A model generated the notes under the pieces. That model was not told the DNA's origin, did no database searches, and saw only the letters and a program-made list of their open reading frames with translations. Of a stretch of 57,745 nucleotides of DNA, positions 44,242 to 54,420 are shown piece by piece. Origin of the DNA: an uncultured Acidobacteriaceae bacterium. Lineage in GTDB: Bacteria > Acidobacteriota > Terriglobia > Terriglobales > Acidobacteriaceae. The stretch is from the NCBI GenBank assembly GCA_903911925.1, contig CAIWFH010000186.1, positions 1-57,745 of the forward strand, given 5' to 3'. The position numbers and the translations under genes are program-made. Each line of letters starts with the position of its first letter. Within the stretch, counting starts at the first letter, position 1.

Positions 44242-46344
44242 ATGTATCTCCGCTCTTCTCTTGCATCCTTGATTTTGTTCTCTGCTGCAGCAAGCGCCCT
44301 GGCCCAAACACCCGCCGCGCCAACCTGCGCCGACTTGCATCTCGTGCCGGAGGTGCGCGAGTGTACGAATGTTCAGGTGCTCCCCGTGGGCGAACTCGGC
44401 GTGGGCATCTGGGGCCCGAAAGACGCTGACAGCCAGTTCTTCGCGCAGGAACTGGAACAAGTTCCTGCAATTGGAAAGGTGGAGGTTCGCCGGGACGAGG
44501 GCCCCGTCATTTATCTCGAGCGGGCAGAGACAGCTTCTGCAAAGGAACTGCTCAAGCGTGAACACGTCATCTTCGATAAGGCGATGCACGATGAGGGCTA
44601 CGCAATCGTTCCCGAAGGCCGCAGTGGATTGGCCATCATCGCCGAAACCTCAGCCGGCCTTTTCTACGGCGCCCAAACCGTCAAGCAACTCATCCGCGGA
44701 ACCGGCAAAGATGCCGTCCTACTCGTCCCCACCATCCGTGACTGGCCCGCCATGCCTCATCGCGGCATCTCCGACGACTGGTCGCGCGGTCCCATCCCCA
44801 ACATGGATTTCCTCAAGCGCGAGATCCGCACCCTAGCCGCTTACAAGATCAACATCTTCTCGCCCTACTTCGAGCACACATTCGCCTACGCATCCTCGGC
44901 CGTAGCCGCCTTTCCCGGCGGCGCCATCACGCCCGACGAAGCCCGCGAGTTAGTCGAGTACGCAGCCAAGTACCACATCACCATTCTCCCTGAGCAGGAA
45001 GCCTTCGGCCATCTCCACAAGCTGCTCAAGTTCGAGCAGTTCACCAGCCTGGGCGAAACGCCGCATGGAACTCTGCTCGCGCCCGGCGACCCTGCAACGC
45101 AGCCGCTCATCGGCGGCTGGTTTGCCGAATTGGCGAGAGTCTTTCCTGGCCCCTGGGTCCATATCGGCGCCGATGAAACTTCCGATCTCGGCCTGGGCCG
45201 CACGCACGATCAGGTCAAGCAGCAGGGCCTGGGCGCGGTCTATCTCGACTTCCTCAAGCAGATTCACTCGACCCTCGCACCCAACCACAAGCAGCTCCTT
45301 TTCTGGGGCGACATCGCCGTCAATTCGCCTGACCTCGTCGCCACGCTGCCCAAAGACATGATCGCCGTGCCCTGGGAGTACGACGCCAAGCCCGACTTCA
45401 CCTCGCTGATTCTGCCCTTCAAGAACGCTGGCCTTGAGACCTGGGTGGCTCCCGGCGTCAACAACTGGAACCGCATCTACCCCAACAACAACGAGGCCAT
45501 GGGCAATATCCGCGCCTTTGTGCGCGACGGCCAGAAGCTCGGCTCAACCGGTGTGCTCAACACCGTGTGGAACGACGACGGCGAAGGCATCTTTGACGAG
45601 AACTGGTTTGGCGTCCTCTTTGGTGCGGCTGCCGGTTGGCAGCAGGGCGAAATCTCCAAGAACAGCTTCATCGCCTCTTATGGGCAAGCATTCCACCGCG
45701 ATGCCAGCGGGAAAGTAAACCAGGCGCAACGCGAGTTGATGGCCGCGCACGACGTATTCAGCACCGTCGGCCTTGGAGACGCGCAGGACGTGTATTTCTG
45801 GGTCGATCCGTTTTCTGCGGAGGGCCAGCGCATTGCCGCGAAGCTGCGTCCCGCGCTCAGCGACCTCCGCATGCACGCCGAGCGCGCCATCACGCTCGTA
45901 GCCGAAGCCCGCGCCGCCGCGAAACTCGAAAATCAGGAGGCCCTCGACGCCCTTGAACTCGGGGGCCGCCGCATCGACTTTGTCGGTCTCAAGTTTCAAT
46001 GCGCCGACGAGTCCGTCGCGCTCTACAGTCAGGCGCTCGCGCTCGCTCCCGACAAGACCCGCTGGATCGATGTCTCCGGAATGCTCTGGACCATCAGTTC
46101 CAACGAAGGCAAATTCCAGGACATCGGCACCGGCTATGCGTTGCTGGGCGGTCTCTTCCGGCAGGCATGGCTCCGCGACAATCGCCCTTACTGGCTCGAA
46201 AATGACATGGCCCGCTACGACGCGGCAACGCGACTGTGGCTCACCCGCGGAGACAAGTGGAACTCCGTCCTTCTCCAGTGGGACGAAACGCACACGTTAC
46301 CCACGCCCGAGCAAGCAGGGTTCCCGGCCGGAGCCGGGAAGTAG
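44242..46344 (+). CDS. Secreted GH20-like glycoside hydrolase
   Basis: A 700-residue exported protein. The signal peptide 'SLASLILFSAAASALAQTP' is followed by a family-20-type N-terminal domain ('DEGYAIVPEGRSGLAIIAET') and a barrel. In it 'GPWVHIGADETSDLGLGRTH' carries the Asp-Glu pair expected in beta-hexosaminidases. Other barrel segments are 'PHRGISDDWSRGPIPNMDF' and 'ILPEQEAFGHLHKLL'. The C-terminal ~200 residues are helical and unfamiliar. It probably removes a terminal N-acetylhexosamine from extracellular polymers. GGAGG lies five bases before ATG 44242. The earlier ATG (44224) would add six residues ahead of the signal peptide. Confidence 0.85.
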   Translation: MYLRSSLASLILFSAAASALAQTPAAPTCADLHLVPEVRECTNVQVLPVGELGVGIWGPKDADSQFFAQELEQVPAIGKVEVRRDEGPVIYLERAETASAKELLKREHVIFDKAMHDEGYAIVPEGRSGLAIIAETSAGLFYGAQTVKQLIRGTGKDAVLLVPTIRDWPAMPHRGISDDWSRGPIPNMDFLKREIRTLAAYKINIFSPYFEHTFAYASSAVAAFPGGAITPDEARELVEYAAKYHITILPEQEAFGHLHKLLKFEQFTSLGETPHGTLLAPGDPATQPLIGGWFAELARVFPGPWVHIGADETSDLGLGRTHDQVKQQGLGAVYLDFLKQIHSTLAPNHKQLLFWGDIAVNSPDLVATLPKDMIAVPWEYDAKPDFTSLILPFKNAGLETWVAPGVNNWNRIYPNNNEAMGNIRAFVRDGQKLGSTGVLNTVWNDDGEGIFDENWFGVLFGAAAGWQQGEISKNSFIASYGQAFHRDASGKVNQAQRELMAAHDVFSTVGLGDAQDVYFWVDPFSAEGQRIAAKLRPALSDLRMHAERAITLVAEARAAAKLENQEALDALELGGRRIDFVGLKFQCADESVALYSQALALAPDKTRWIDVSGMLWTISSNEGKFQDIGTGYALLGGLFRQAWLRDNRPYWLENDMARYDAATRLWLTRGDKWNSVLLQWDETHTLPTPEQAGFPAGAGK

Positions 46345-46370
46345 CAATTCTGAATTTCCTCAACTCTCGG

Positions 46371-46407
46371 GTGCCCCAGGTCTCGTTTCTGAGACCTGGG
46401 ACAGCAC
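46371..46407 (+). terminator. Hairpin after GH20 gene (repeat family member)
   Basis: A perfect stem CCCAGGTCTC/GAGACCTGGG (46375-46384 and 46391-46400) lies inside GTGC..GCAC. Shape and outer bases match the hairpins at 42822-42863 and 54421-54459. A further perfect stem TTCCCGGC/GCCGGGAA lies over the last codons of the hydrolase (46321-46340). Termination is likely here. Confidence 0.6.
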
Positions 46408-46471
46408 GAATCTAGACGAGCCAAAATACCAAGCCTGCTCTCGACAGACTTTCTAATACCGGATTGCCCGC

Positions 46472-47128
46472 CTACAGAAAATCCGCGTAGACAAACCCAT
46501 CCCGGTTCACCACTTCCCCGGCTTCCAGTTTGATCGGCTCGGTAAACATCGGTCCGCCATACACGCAGGTGTGAAACTCGCCGTTCTCCCCGCAGGGGTC
46601 GGCCTCTGGCGGCAAGTCGCGCAGCAGCGAGGCATCGAACTCTCTCCCCGCAAAGGACTCCGGCAGTTGCTTTGTATCCACGCAGGCCAGCTTGGCCCGC
46701 AGCCCGCCGGCAATCATCTCGCGCGCCAGCGCCGGCGTCGGAATCTCCCACAGCGGAAACAGCGGTTCCAGGCCCGTTGACGCAAGCTGCTTCTCGCGAT
46801 AGGCGCGAATATCATGCAGAAACAGGTCTCCGAACGCAATGGCGTCCACCCGCTCATCCACGGCCCGCTTGCAGGCATCGGCCATCAGCGCTTCGTAAGC
46901 TTCGTTCGAGCAGGGCCACGGCAGCGGCACATTCCACAGCGGCAGCCGTGCGGCCGCGGCCTGCGCCTCCAGCACTGAGCGCCGCGTGCCGTGCATGGCA
47001 ACCCGATCGAATTCTGAGTTCAGCGTGGTCAGCAAACCCACTAACTCAATATCCGCTTGACGCCGCAGCAGGTGCAGGGCCCAGGCGCTGTCTTTGCCGC
47101 TACTCCAGGACAACAAAACTCGTTTCAT
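46472..47128 (-). CDS. Diphthine-ammonia-ligase-like ATP pyrophosphatase
   Basis: A 218-residue cytoplasmic protein of the adenine-nucleotide alpha-hydrolase fold. The PP-loop is 'VLLSWSSGKDSAWALHLL' at the N-terminus, and the family's 'DAIAFGDLFLHDIRAYREK' and 'GENGEFHTCVYGGPMF' follow. Eukaryotic relatives amidate diphthine; the bacterial protein must do another ATP-dependent amidation or similar reaction, since bacteria lack diphthamide. ATG 47128 opens the domain directly; upstream in-frame ATGs (47188, 47173) would add residues without pattern. Confidence 0.88.
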   Translation of the reverse strand: MKRVLLSWSSGKDSAWALHLLRRQADIELVGLLTTLNSEFDRVAMHGTRRSVLEAQAAAARLPLWNVPLPWPCSNEAYEALMADACKRAVDERVDAIAFGDLFLHDIRAYREKQLASTGLEPLFPLWEIPTPALAREMIAGGLRAKLACVDTKQLPESFAGREFDASLLRDLPPEADPCGENGEFHTCVYGGPMFTEPIKLEAGEVVNRDGFVYADFL

Positions 47129-47293
47129 TGAATGATTGTAGCCTCTCAAATGCACTGCCCACGGCTGAGACATATTGCTCGAAATCATTGGCGCCTGTCT
47201 CTTTTCGGTGCTACCCTACGGGCACATAAGGCTGGCAATCCCCTTGCAAGCTAAGCGGACCCTCCCAAGATATCCCCACTCAAAGGAGAATCC

Positions 47294-48970
47294 ATGACCC
47301 GAAAGGCAAGTCTTTTCCTGCTCACAACTGCCGCGTTCGTTTTGGTTGCCACAACCGATTCCTTCGCGCAATACACGCGCACCCATCACCTTCGCGAAGA
47401 GGTCAGGAGCGGCGCGGCGCAGCCGGTTGGCCACCTGCCGCAGAATCAGACTCTCAACCTGGACATCGTTCTGCCGGTGCGCGACGAGAGCGCGCTGGAG
47501 AGCTTCATTGAGGAACTCTACAATCCAGCCAGTTCGTCTTACCGCCAGTTCCTCACGCCGCAGGAGTTTACTGAGCGCTTCGGTCCCAGCCAGCGGGACT
47601 ACGATGCCGTCGTCAACTTTGCCACCGCGCATGGATTGAAGGTGACCGGCGGCTCCCGCGACGGCATGGACGTCCAGGTCAGCGGCTCCGTCTCTGCCAT
47701 TGAACGAGCCTTCAACGTAAGCATGCGCACCTACCAACACCCGACGGAGAACCGGGAATTCTTTTCGCCCGACCGTGAACCCACCACCAGTCTCCCGTTC
47801 CAACTCTGGCACGTCTCCGGACTCGAGAACTACTCCATCCCTCATCCTATGCTGACCCGGAAAGAAGACTACGCCAAGGCTCATGGCATTGCCGCCGAAG
47901 CTGTCGTCTCCCATGCCACAACCGGCTCTGGCCCATCCGCATCCTTCCTCGGCAGCGACATGCGCGCGGCCTATTACGGCGGAACCGCCCTCACCGGCGC
48001 CGGCCAGAATCTGGGATTGCTTGAGTACTACGGCACCAACCTGGCTGACCTGAATGCCTATTACAAGAACGTGGGCCAGACCAACACAGTGCCCATCACC
48101 CTGCTTTCTGTCGATGGGACCAGCACCGCGTGCAACTATACTCGCGCCGGCGGTCGCTGCGATGACACCGAGCAAACACTCGACATGACCCAGGCTCTGG
48201 GCATGGCGCCCGGGTTGGCCAGCTTGGTGATGTATATCGGTTCCACCGACACGGCCATCATCAGCGCCATGACCACCCACAACCCGCTGCCGACCACCAT
48301 CGGTTGCTCGTGGGGCTGGACGCCGGCCGACCCCAGCACCCTGAATCCTTACTTCCAGAAGATGGCCGTCCAGGGTCAGAACTTCTTTGCCGCTTCGGGC
48401 GACAGTTCCACTTGGTCAACCAGGAATGCAGCCTGGCCCGCGGATAACGCCTACGTCGTCTCCGTAGGCGGCACTGACCTTGTCACGGCAAGCGCGGGCG
48501 GCGCGTGGAAGTCTGAAACTGCCTGGGTCGATAGCGGCGGCGGTATCTCTCCCGCCAAGATTCCCATTCCTGCGTGGCAAAAGCTGGCCGGCGTCATCAA
48601 TTCCAGCAACAAGGGTTCAACCACTTATCGCAACGGCCCCGATGTTTCAGCCAACGCGAATTTCACCTTCTACACCTGCGCCGATCAGACTACATGCCTG
48701 GCCAACAGTTACGGCGGCACCAGTTTCGCGGCGCCCATGTGGGCCGGCTTCATTGCCCTCGTCAATCAGCAGCTTGCGGGCCAGAGCAAAGCGCCCATCG
48801 GCTTTATCAACCCCACCATCTACGCGCAGAACATAACATCGAGTTACGCCACGGATTTCCACGACGTCACCAGCGGCAAGTCCGGCAGCTATTCGGCGGT
48901 TACTGGCTTTGACCTGGTTACGGGCTGGGGAAGCCCGCAGGCGGCATTGATTAACGCGCTGGCGCCGTAG
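47294..48970 (+). CDS. Secreted S53 peptidase (pro-kumamolisin type)
   Basis: A 558-residue exported acid protease. The signal peptide 'ASLFLLTTAAFVLVATTDSF' ends near residue 25. A pro-domain (about 45-185) has 'YNPASSSYRQFLTPQEFTER' and the strand 'VTGGSRDGMDVQVSGSVSAI'. The catalytic domain keeps the family triad: Glu and Asp in 'DDTEQTLDMTQALGMAP' and Ser in 'YGGTSFAAPMWAGFIAL', with the oxyanion Asp in 'FFAASGDSSTW'. 'GFDLVTGWGSPQ' near the end is the usual calcium-binding region. It would cleave its own pro-part at low pH and digest protein outside the cell. A bidirectional terminator follows. Confidence 0.94.
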   Translation: MTRKASLFLLTTAAFVLVATTDSFAQYTRTHHLREEVRSGAAQPVGHLPQNQTLNLDIVLPVRDESALESFIEELYNPASSSYRQFLTPQEFTERFGPSQRDYDAVVNFATAHGLKVTGGSRDGMDVQVSGSVSAIERAFNVSMRTYQHPTENREFFSPDREPTTSLPFQLWHVSGLENYSIPHPMLTRKEDYAKAHGIAAEAVVSHATTGSGPSASFLGSDMRAAYYGGTALTGAGQNLGLLEYYGTNLADLNAYYKNVGQTNTVPITLLSVDGTSTACNYTRAGGRCDDTEQTLDMTQALGMAPGLASLVMYIGSTDTAIISAMTTHNPLPTTIGCSWGWTPADPSTLNPYFQKMAVQGQNFFAASGDSSTWSTRNAAWPADNAYVVSVGGTDLVTASAGGAWKSETAWVDSGGGISPAKIPIPAWQKLAGVINSSNKGSTTYRNGPDVSANANFTFYTCADQTTCLANSYGGTSFAAPMWAGFIALVNQQLAGQSKAPIGFINPTIYAQNITSSYATDFHDVTSGKSGSYSAVTGFDLVTGWGSPQAALINALAP

Positions 48971-49015
48971 AGAACACACGTCCTTCTAGGCTCACGGATA
49001 CCGGACGCCGGCAAC

Positions 49016-49053
49016 GAAGAGGGCCTGCAGCATCAAAGCCGCAGGCCCTCTTC
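49016..49053. terminator. Bidirectional terminator
   Basis: A perfect 13-base stem (GAAGAGGGCCTGC / GCAGGCCCTCTTC) with a 12-base loop lies between the S53 gene and the oppositely read GH3 gene. It can end transcription from both sides. Confidence 0.8.
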
Positions 49054-49097
49054 ATTGTGGGCGGCACCTTCGGGTAAACCGTTCTGAAGCGGACAGC

Positions 49098-51665
49098 TTA
49101 GTTCAGCGTAACCTCCGCGCTCAGCGGCGTGTTTTCGCTTGAGTCTCCCACGCGAATCACAAACTTGCCCGGATCAACGGTCCAGTTGTGCGTCGTCCCG
49201 TCCCAGTAGCTGAAAGCCCGCGCGTCAAGATTGAGCGTTAAGCGCTTTGTCTCTCCCGGCGCCAGCCGCACCTTCTCAAATCCCTTCAATTCGCGCTCCG
49301 GCCTCGTTGCTTTCGCTGACGGGTCCGACACGTAAAGCTGTGCCACTTCCGCGCCCGCCGACGTGCCCGTATTAGTCACGTCGAAGCTCACCGCAACAGT
49401 CGATCCCGAGGCAGCCGTTCCCGTCACCTTCAGATTTGAAAAGCTGAAAGTTGTGTAGCTCAGCCCAAAGCCGAACGGATACAGCGGATGCTTTCCAGCT
49501 GTCGTCCAGTAGCGATAGCCCACCATCAGCCCGTCTTCGTACTTCACATGCGGAATCACGTAATCCACCGGCGGCTTGTTGTTTTCAACCACGTGCAGCG
49601 CGGTATCTGCGCCCTTGATCGGGTAGTAGTACTTCGCCGATGGATTCTCGTCCCAGCTGCGGTCGAAACTCACCGGCAGCTTGCCCTCGGGATTGCGTTT
49701 GCCAAACAACACTTCGGCAGCCGCCGTGCCGCCTTCCTGCCCCGGGTAGTAGAGATCGATCAGCGCCGGAACCTTGTCGAGCCAGCGGCGCGTGTCCATG
49801 CCGCCGCCGCCCGTGAGCGTAACAATCGTACGCGGATTCGCCGCCGCCATGGCCTCAATCAGCACGTCCTGCCCAAATGGCAACTCAAATGTCCGGTCGT
49901 ATCCTTCGCCCTCTGTCGGAGGATTGAAACCAGCCGCCACCACAACGACATCGGCCATCGCCGCGTATTGCCTTGCCTCATCCGTCAGCAACGCCGACTC
50001 CGGCACAATGCCCAGCCCCAAATGGAACCCCGGAATGTGCGGCATGTATTCCGACACCACGTTCACGGGTTTGCCGGCGGTCAACTCAAGCGTCACAGAG
50101 TGAGGAACCTGCCCTTCGGCGTGCGGTTGCTCCACCACCTTCTTGCCGTCCACCAGCACGTTGTAAGCATCTTCGCTCGACGCCGCGGCCAGCAGCAGGT
50201 ACTTGCCGCTCGTCGCCGGCTTGTAAACCGCGCTGTACCGGATGGTGCGTTTGGCCGTGTCTTCCGGGCCCCACATATCCGGCTTCCAGTCGTTAATGCC
50301 CGCCTGACGGGTCACGACCGGCTGCCCCGTGAAATTCCTCGAAGCGAATGTCTCCATCTTCACCGCGCCATCCCACTTTGCGTCTTTGAAGAACTGGCTC
50401 ATCGTCGGCAGCCCCGAACTGTAAAGCACGTGCACATCGGGACCAACAAATTCAGAAATTCCTGTGAGCGTGCTGACCGGCTCAAACGGCGCGGTGTACG
50501 AAGATCCGCCGCCGCCCGTTACCGCCGGATACGCATTGGGCCCGATCACGGCAATCGTCCTTACCTTCGAAAGGTCCAGAGGCAGCAAGCGTCCTTCATT
50601 CTTCAGCAGCGTAATGCTTTCGCGCGCGCCGTCCAGTGCAACCGCGCGATCGGACACCGAGTAAGTTGAAATCGCCTGATCGAATTGCGGATGATCGAAG
50701 AATCCGTAGCGCAGCGCCACCCGCACCAGCCGCAAAACCTTGTCGTCAATGGTGCTTTCTTTCACCGTGCCGCTCTTCACTGCGGCCAGCAGGTTCTTCG
50801 TGTTCATAAAGCGTGCGCCCGGCATCTCCAGGTCAAGTCCGTTGTTGGCCGCGCCTACCGCGCTGTAAGTTGCATCCCAGTCCGACATCAGCACGCCCTG
50901 GAATCCCCAGTCGCCCTTCAGCACTTTCAGATTCAGGAATGCACTCTCGGTGGCATGCACGCCGTTCACCAGGTTGTAAGAGTTCATCACCGCGTCAACG
51001 TGCGCCTTGGTCACCGCGGCCTCGAACGCCGGCAGGTAAATCTCGCGCATGGTGCGCTCGTCCGCTTCCACGCTTACGTTGTGCCGGTTATACTCCTCGT
51101 TGTTCAGCGCAAAGTGCTTTACCGTCGCAATCACTCCTTGCGCCTGCACACCCTCGATAAACGGAACCACCGTAGCAGCGGTCAGGAACGGATCTTCGGA
51201 GTAATATTCAAAATTGCGCCCATCCAGCGGAGACCGCAGAATGTTCACCCCGGGACCGCAAAGCAGGTGTACGCCGCGCGAGCGCGCGTCCTTCGCAATC
51301 GCCTCGCCAATCCTCGTCGAGAGCGCCGGATCCCACGCCGCAGCCAGCGCCACGCCGCCCGGATAGGCGGTGTCCGGACCCCACGCGCGCAAGCCCATCG
51401 GCCCGTCTGAGAACTTCAACCGCGGTAGCCCGATCGCCGGCTCCGAACGCGTGTAATTTCCGTCGTCCACTCCGCCCAGCAGTACGATCTTCTGCTCCAG
51501 CGTTAGCTTGGCCACCATCGCATGCGCCTTGGCCTCAATGGCTAGCGAGTCCGGCACAGGCGCCTGCGCCGCCGTGGCCATCGTGCAACCAATCAAGGCA
51601 GTTAACACGCATCCAATCAACGACGCGGCGACAGATACAGCGCTGTGCTTCTGTGTGTTTTTCAT
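49098..51665 (-). CDS. Secreted GH3 beta-glucosidase with PA14 domain
   Basis: An 855-residue exported glycoside hydrolase of family 3. After the signal region ('VAASLIGCVLTALIGCTMAT') the barrel shows 'GLPRLKFSDGPMGLRAWG', 'GVIATVKHFALNNEEYNRH' and the nucleophile Asp in 'GVLMSDWDATYSAVGAANN'. The second domain has 'TIAVIGPNAYPAVTGGGGSS'. Between its halves a PA14 domain is inserted ('IRYSAVYKPATSGKYLLLAA'), and a fibronectin-III-like domain closes the protein ('VAQLYVSDPSAKATRPEREL'). It likely cuts terminal beta-linked glucose or xylose. ATG 51665 precedes the signal peptide. The promoter region is shared with the divergent permease gene. Confidence 0.93.
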   Translation of the reverse strand: MKNTQKHSAVSVAASLIGCVLTALIGCTMATAAQAPVPDSLAIEAKAHAMVAKLTLEQKIVLLGGVDDGNYTRSEPAIGLPRLKFSDGPMGLRAWGPDTAYPGGVALAAAWDPALSTRIGEAIAKDARSRGVHLLCGPGVNILRSPLDGRNFEYYSEDPFLTAATVVPFIEGVQAQGVIATVKHFALNNEEYNRHNVSVEADERTMREIYLPAFEAAVTKAHVDAVMNSYNLVNGVHATESAFLNLKVLKGDWGFQGVLMSDWDATYSAVGAANNGLDLEMPGARFMNTKNLLAAVKSGTVKESTIDDKVLRLVRVALRYGFFDHPQFDQAISTYSVSDRAVALDGARESITLLKNEGRLLPLDLSKVRTIAVIGPNAYPAVTGGGGSSYTAPFEPVSTLTGISEFVGPDVHVLYSSGLPTMSQFFKDAKWDGAVKMETFASRNFTGQPVVTRQAGINDWKPDMWGPEDTAKRTIRYSAVYKPATSGKYLLLAAASSEDAYNVLVDGKKVVEQPHAEGQVPHSVTLELTAGKPVNVVSEYMPHIPGFHLGLGIVPESALLTDEARQYAAMADVVVVAAGFNPPTEGEGYDRTFELPFGQDVLIEAMAAANPRTIVTLTGGGGMDTRRWLDKVPALIDLYYPGQEGGTAAAEVLFGKRNPEGKLPVSFDRSWDENPSAKYYYPIKGADTALHVVENNKPPVDYVIPHVKYEDGLMVGYRYWTTAGKHPLYPFGFGLSYTTFSFSNLKVTGTAASGSTVAVSFDVTNTGTSAGAEVAQLYVSDPSAKATRPERELKGFEKVRLAPGETKRLTLNLDARAFSYWDGTTHNWTVDPGKFVIRVGDSSENTPLSAEVTLN

Positions 51666-51773
51666 GACCGGCAAGGGTAGCCCATCCGCCCATTGGATGT
51701 ACAGGCATTGCATCCCATCCTCTTGGGAACCGATCCTCTTTTATTCGCGTATCGAAATAGAAGAGGCTTGCCA

Positions 51774-54332
51774 ATGAGAACCCTGCGTCTCGACGTCGTG
51801 TACGCTTTGCGGCAAATGCGTTTGTCTCCCGTCTTCACCTTGACCGCCATGCTAACGCTGGCGCTGGGAATTGGCGCAACCACCGCCATCTTCTCGCTGA
51901 TTGACAGCGTGATGCTCAAGTCTCTGCCGGTCGTCGACCCCGCCAGCCTCTACCGCGTGGGCGACAGCAACGATTGCTGCGTTCAGGGCGGCCCGCAGGA
52001 TAATTGGGGCCTCTTTCCATACCGTCTATACGAACGCTTCATAGCGGCTGCGCCGGAGTTTGAACAATTGGCGGCTTTCCAGGCAGGCAGCGCGCAATTC
52101 AGCGTTCGGAAGAGCGAGACCAGCCAGCAGAACAAACCCCTGCGCGGCGAATATGTCTCCGGCAACTACTTCGTGACCTTCGGCCTCAAAGCCTATGCTG
52201 GCCGCACCATTGTGCCGGCCGACGATCAGCCGTCCTCTGCTCCGGCGGCCATGCTCAGCAACCGCGTGTGGCAGCAGGAGTACGCATCCGATCCAAAAAT
52301 CGTCGGCTCCACGTTCATGCTCGATGGGCGTCCATTCACAATCGTGGGCATTACGCCGCCGGGTTTTTATGGCGAAACGCTGCGCAGCGATCCGCCGGAG
52401 ATTTACGTCCTACTTCAACAGGAACCGCTGCTCACCGGGAAGAACTCCATTCTGAAACAGGCCAATTCCTGGCTGCGCATCATCGGCCGCCTACGGCCAG
52501 GCGCCAAACCCGACGGCCTTGCCGCGCGCTTTACCACCATCATGCGCGATTGGCTGGTGACCGACCTGGGTGCGGAATTCCCGCAGTTTCTTTCGCAGAT
52601 CAAGCAAATCCTGCCCAAGCAGACCATCAACGTGATTCCGGGTGGGGCGGGTGTGGCAGAAATGGAAGACGGCTACAAAAGCAGTCTGCGCATTCTCTTT
52701 GGGGTTTGCGGCCTGGTGCTTCTGATCGCCTGCGCCAACATTGCCAACCTGCTGCTGGCGCGGGGATCGGCCCGCCGGTCTCAAACAGCCGTACGGCTTG
52801 CGCTCGGCGCTTCACGAAAACGCCTCATCCTCCAGTCCCTTACCGAGAGCATGGTGCTGTCTGTGCTGGGCGGTGCGGCGGGCATCGTGATCGCATGCCT
52901 TGGCGTAAAGCTGATTGTAGCCATGACCTTTCGTACCGCGCACGCCGTGCCCATTGATGCCACTCCCTCGTTGCCGGTTCTTGCCTTCGCTTTTGGCGTG
53001 TCTCTTTTGACCGGGCTTCTGTTTGGCTCCGCGCCGGCATGGTTCGCCTCCCGCACCCAGCCGGCTGAAGCTCTTCGCGGCGCAAATCGCACCACCCGCG
53101 ACAGCAGTTCTCTCTCCCAAAAGTCGCTGGTGGTTGTGCAGGCCACACTGTCTGTGGTTTTGCTTACGGGCGCTGGCTTGCTGACCCGCAGCCTGATGAA
53201 CATGCAGAACCAGAACTTTGGCTTTGAGACCGACCATCGCGTCACCCTCAGCGTCAACGCGCCATTTTCCGCCTATTCGCCAGAGAAGCTCGACGCCACC
53301 TACCGGGCATTGCAGTTGCGCCTCTCCCGCATTCCGGGAGTGCAGAGCGCGACGCTCGCCCAGTACACGCCGTTTACCGACAACTGGGGCGAACTCGTCG
53401 TTCGCCAGGGAGAGGGAACGCCGAACGTCACCGACGACAGCCATAACGCCTCATGGGATCACGTGGGCGCAGGCTACCTTGAGGCGATGGGGCAAACCAT
53501 TCTTCGCGGACGCGGCATTACCGAGCAGGATACGGCCGACACGCGCAAAGTCGCCGTTGTCGACGAGTCGTTTGTGAAGAAGTTCTTCAAGAAGGGTGAA
53601 GAGCCGATCGGCACGCATTTTGGAATCACCGATGTCAAGAACAGCGGAACCTACGAAATCGTCGGTGTTGTGCAAACCGCCAACTACACCGATCCCAGCG
53701 GACGCTGGAGGCCGGCGTTGTTCTTTGTCCCGCTGGCGCAGCACGTGCATTATGACGATGCCATGGCGCAGATGATTGAAGATCGCGTCCACCTGATCGA
53801 AAGCGTGGTGCTGCAATTGCACGGCAGCATGGAGGGCCTCGAGCCGCAGATACGCCAGGCCTTTGCAGAAGTCGATCCCAATCTGACTCTCATCCGCATG
53901 CGCACGATGAAAGAGCAGGTCTCGCATCGGCTCGACCAGGAACGCACCGTTGCGCAGTTGACTGGATTGTTCGGCATCCTCGCGCTCATTCTGGCTGCCG
54001 TGGGCCTCTACGGCGTAACCGCCTACAGCGTCGAGCGGCGCACCAGCGAGATTGGCGTCCGCATTGCCTTGGGAGCAAACCGCGTCAGCGTAGTTCGCAT
54101 GGTCTTGCGCGGAGCCTTTCTTCAGATTCTCATCGGATTGTTAATTGGCATACCCGCATCCATCGGATGCGCGCGGCTGATCGCGTCACAACTCTACCAG
54201 GTAAAGGGATGGGATCCGGTGGTGCTTGGCGGATCGATCGTTGCCCTTGCCGCTTGTGCACTAATCGCAAGCATCATCCCGGCGCGGCGCGCGGCCTCCA
54301 TCAACCCGGTCATCGCATTGCGCGTGGAGTAG
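51774..54332 (+). CDS. MacB/FtsX-type orphan permease (ADOP family)
   Basis: An 852-residue inner-membrane protein, the second of its family in the window. The N-terminus 'LDVVYALRQMRLSPVFTLTA' and 'MLTLALGIGATTAIFSLIDS' is the family signature. A MacB-like periplasmic domain follows, then 'ACANIANLLLARGSARRSQT', a second periplasmic domain, and the closing 'SIIPARRAASINPVIALRVE'. No ATPase gene adjoins. GAAGAGG precedes ATG 51774. The two orphan permeases flank the sugar-use genes and read away from each other, but are too different to be recent copies. Confidence 0.93.
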   Translation: MRTLRLDVVYALRQMRLSPVFTLTAMLTLALGIGATTAIFSLIDSVMLKSLPVVDPASLYRVGDSNDCCVQGGPQDNWGLFPYRLYERFIAAAPEFEQLAAFQAGSAQFSVRKSETSQQNKPLRGEYVSGNYFVTFGLKAYAGRTIVPADDQPSSAPAAMLSNRVWQQEYASDPKIVGSTFMLDGRPFTIVGITPPGFYGETLRSDPPEIYVLLQQEPLLTGKNSILKQANSWLRIIGRLRPGAKPDGLAARFTTIMRDWLVTDLGAEFPQFLSQIKQILPKQTINVIPGGAGVAEMEDGYKSSLRILFGVCGLVLLIACANIANLLLARGSARRSQTAVRLALGASRKRLILQSLTESMVLSVLGGAAGIVIACLGVKLIVAMTFRTAHAVPIDATPSLPVLAFAFGVSLLTGLLFGSAPAWFASRTQPAEALRGANRTTRDSSSLSQKSLVVVQATLSVVLLTGAGLLTRSLMNMQNQNFGFETDHRVTLSVNAPFSAYSPEKLDATYRALQLRLSRIPGVQSATLAQYTPFTDNWGELVVRQGEGTPNVTDDSHNASWDHVGAGYLEAMGQTILRGRGITEQDTADTRKVAVVDESFVKKFFKKGEEPIGTHFGITDVKNSGTYEIVGVVQTANYTDPSGRWRPALFFVPLAQHVHYDDAMAQMIEDRVHLIESVVLQLHGSMEGLEPQIRQAFAEVDPNLTLIRMRTMKEQVSHRLDQERTVAQLTGLFGILALILAAVGLYGVTAYSVERRTSEIGVRIALGANRVSVVRMVLRGAFLQILIGLLIGIPASIGCARLIASQLYQVKGWDPVVLGGSIVALAACALIASIIPARRAASINPVIALRVE

Positions 54333-54420
54333 TGAAAGTATCGCGGTGGCCGATCACCGCGCAGGAGTTGAACGCGACAAGCTTTGAAGCAATTCCAGGA
54401 TTGCTGTGCTTCGGACCCCC

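Noticed and set aside
49488..50669. 393-codon open frame, plus strand
   Set aside because: Antisense to the GH3 gene and rich in Arg and His, as expected of a GC-driven shadow.
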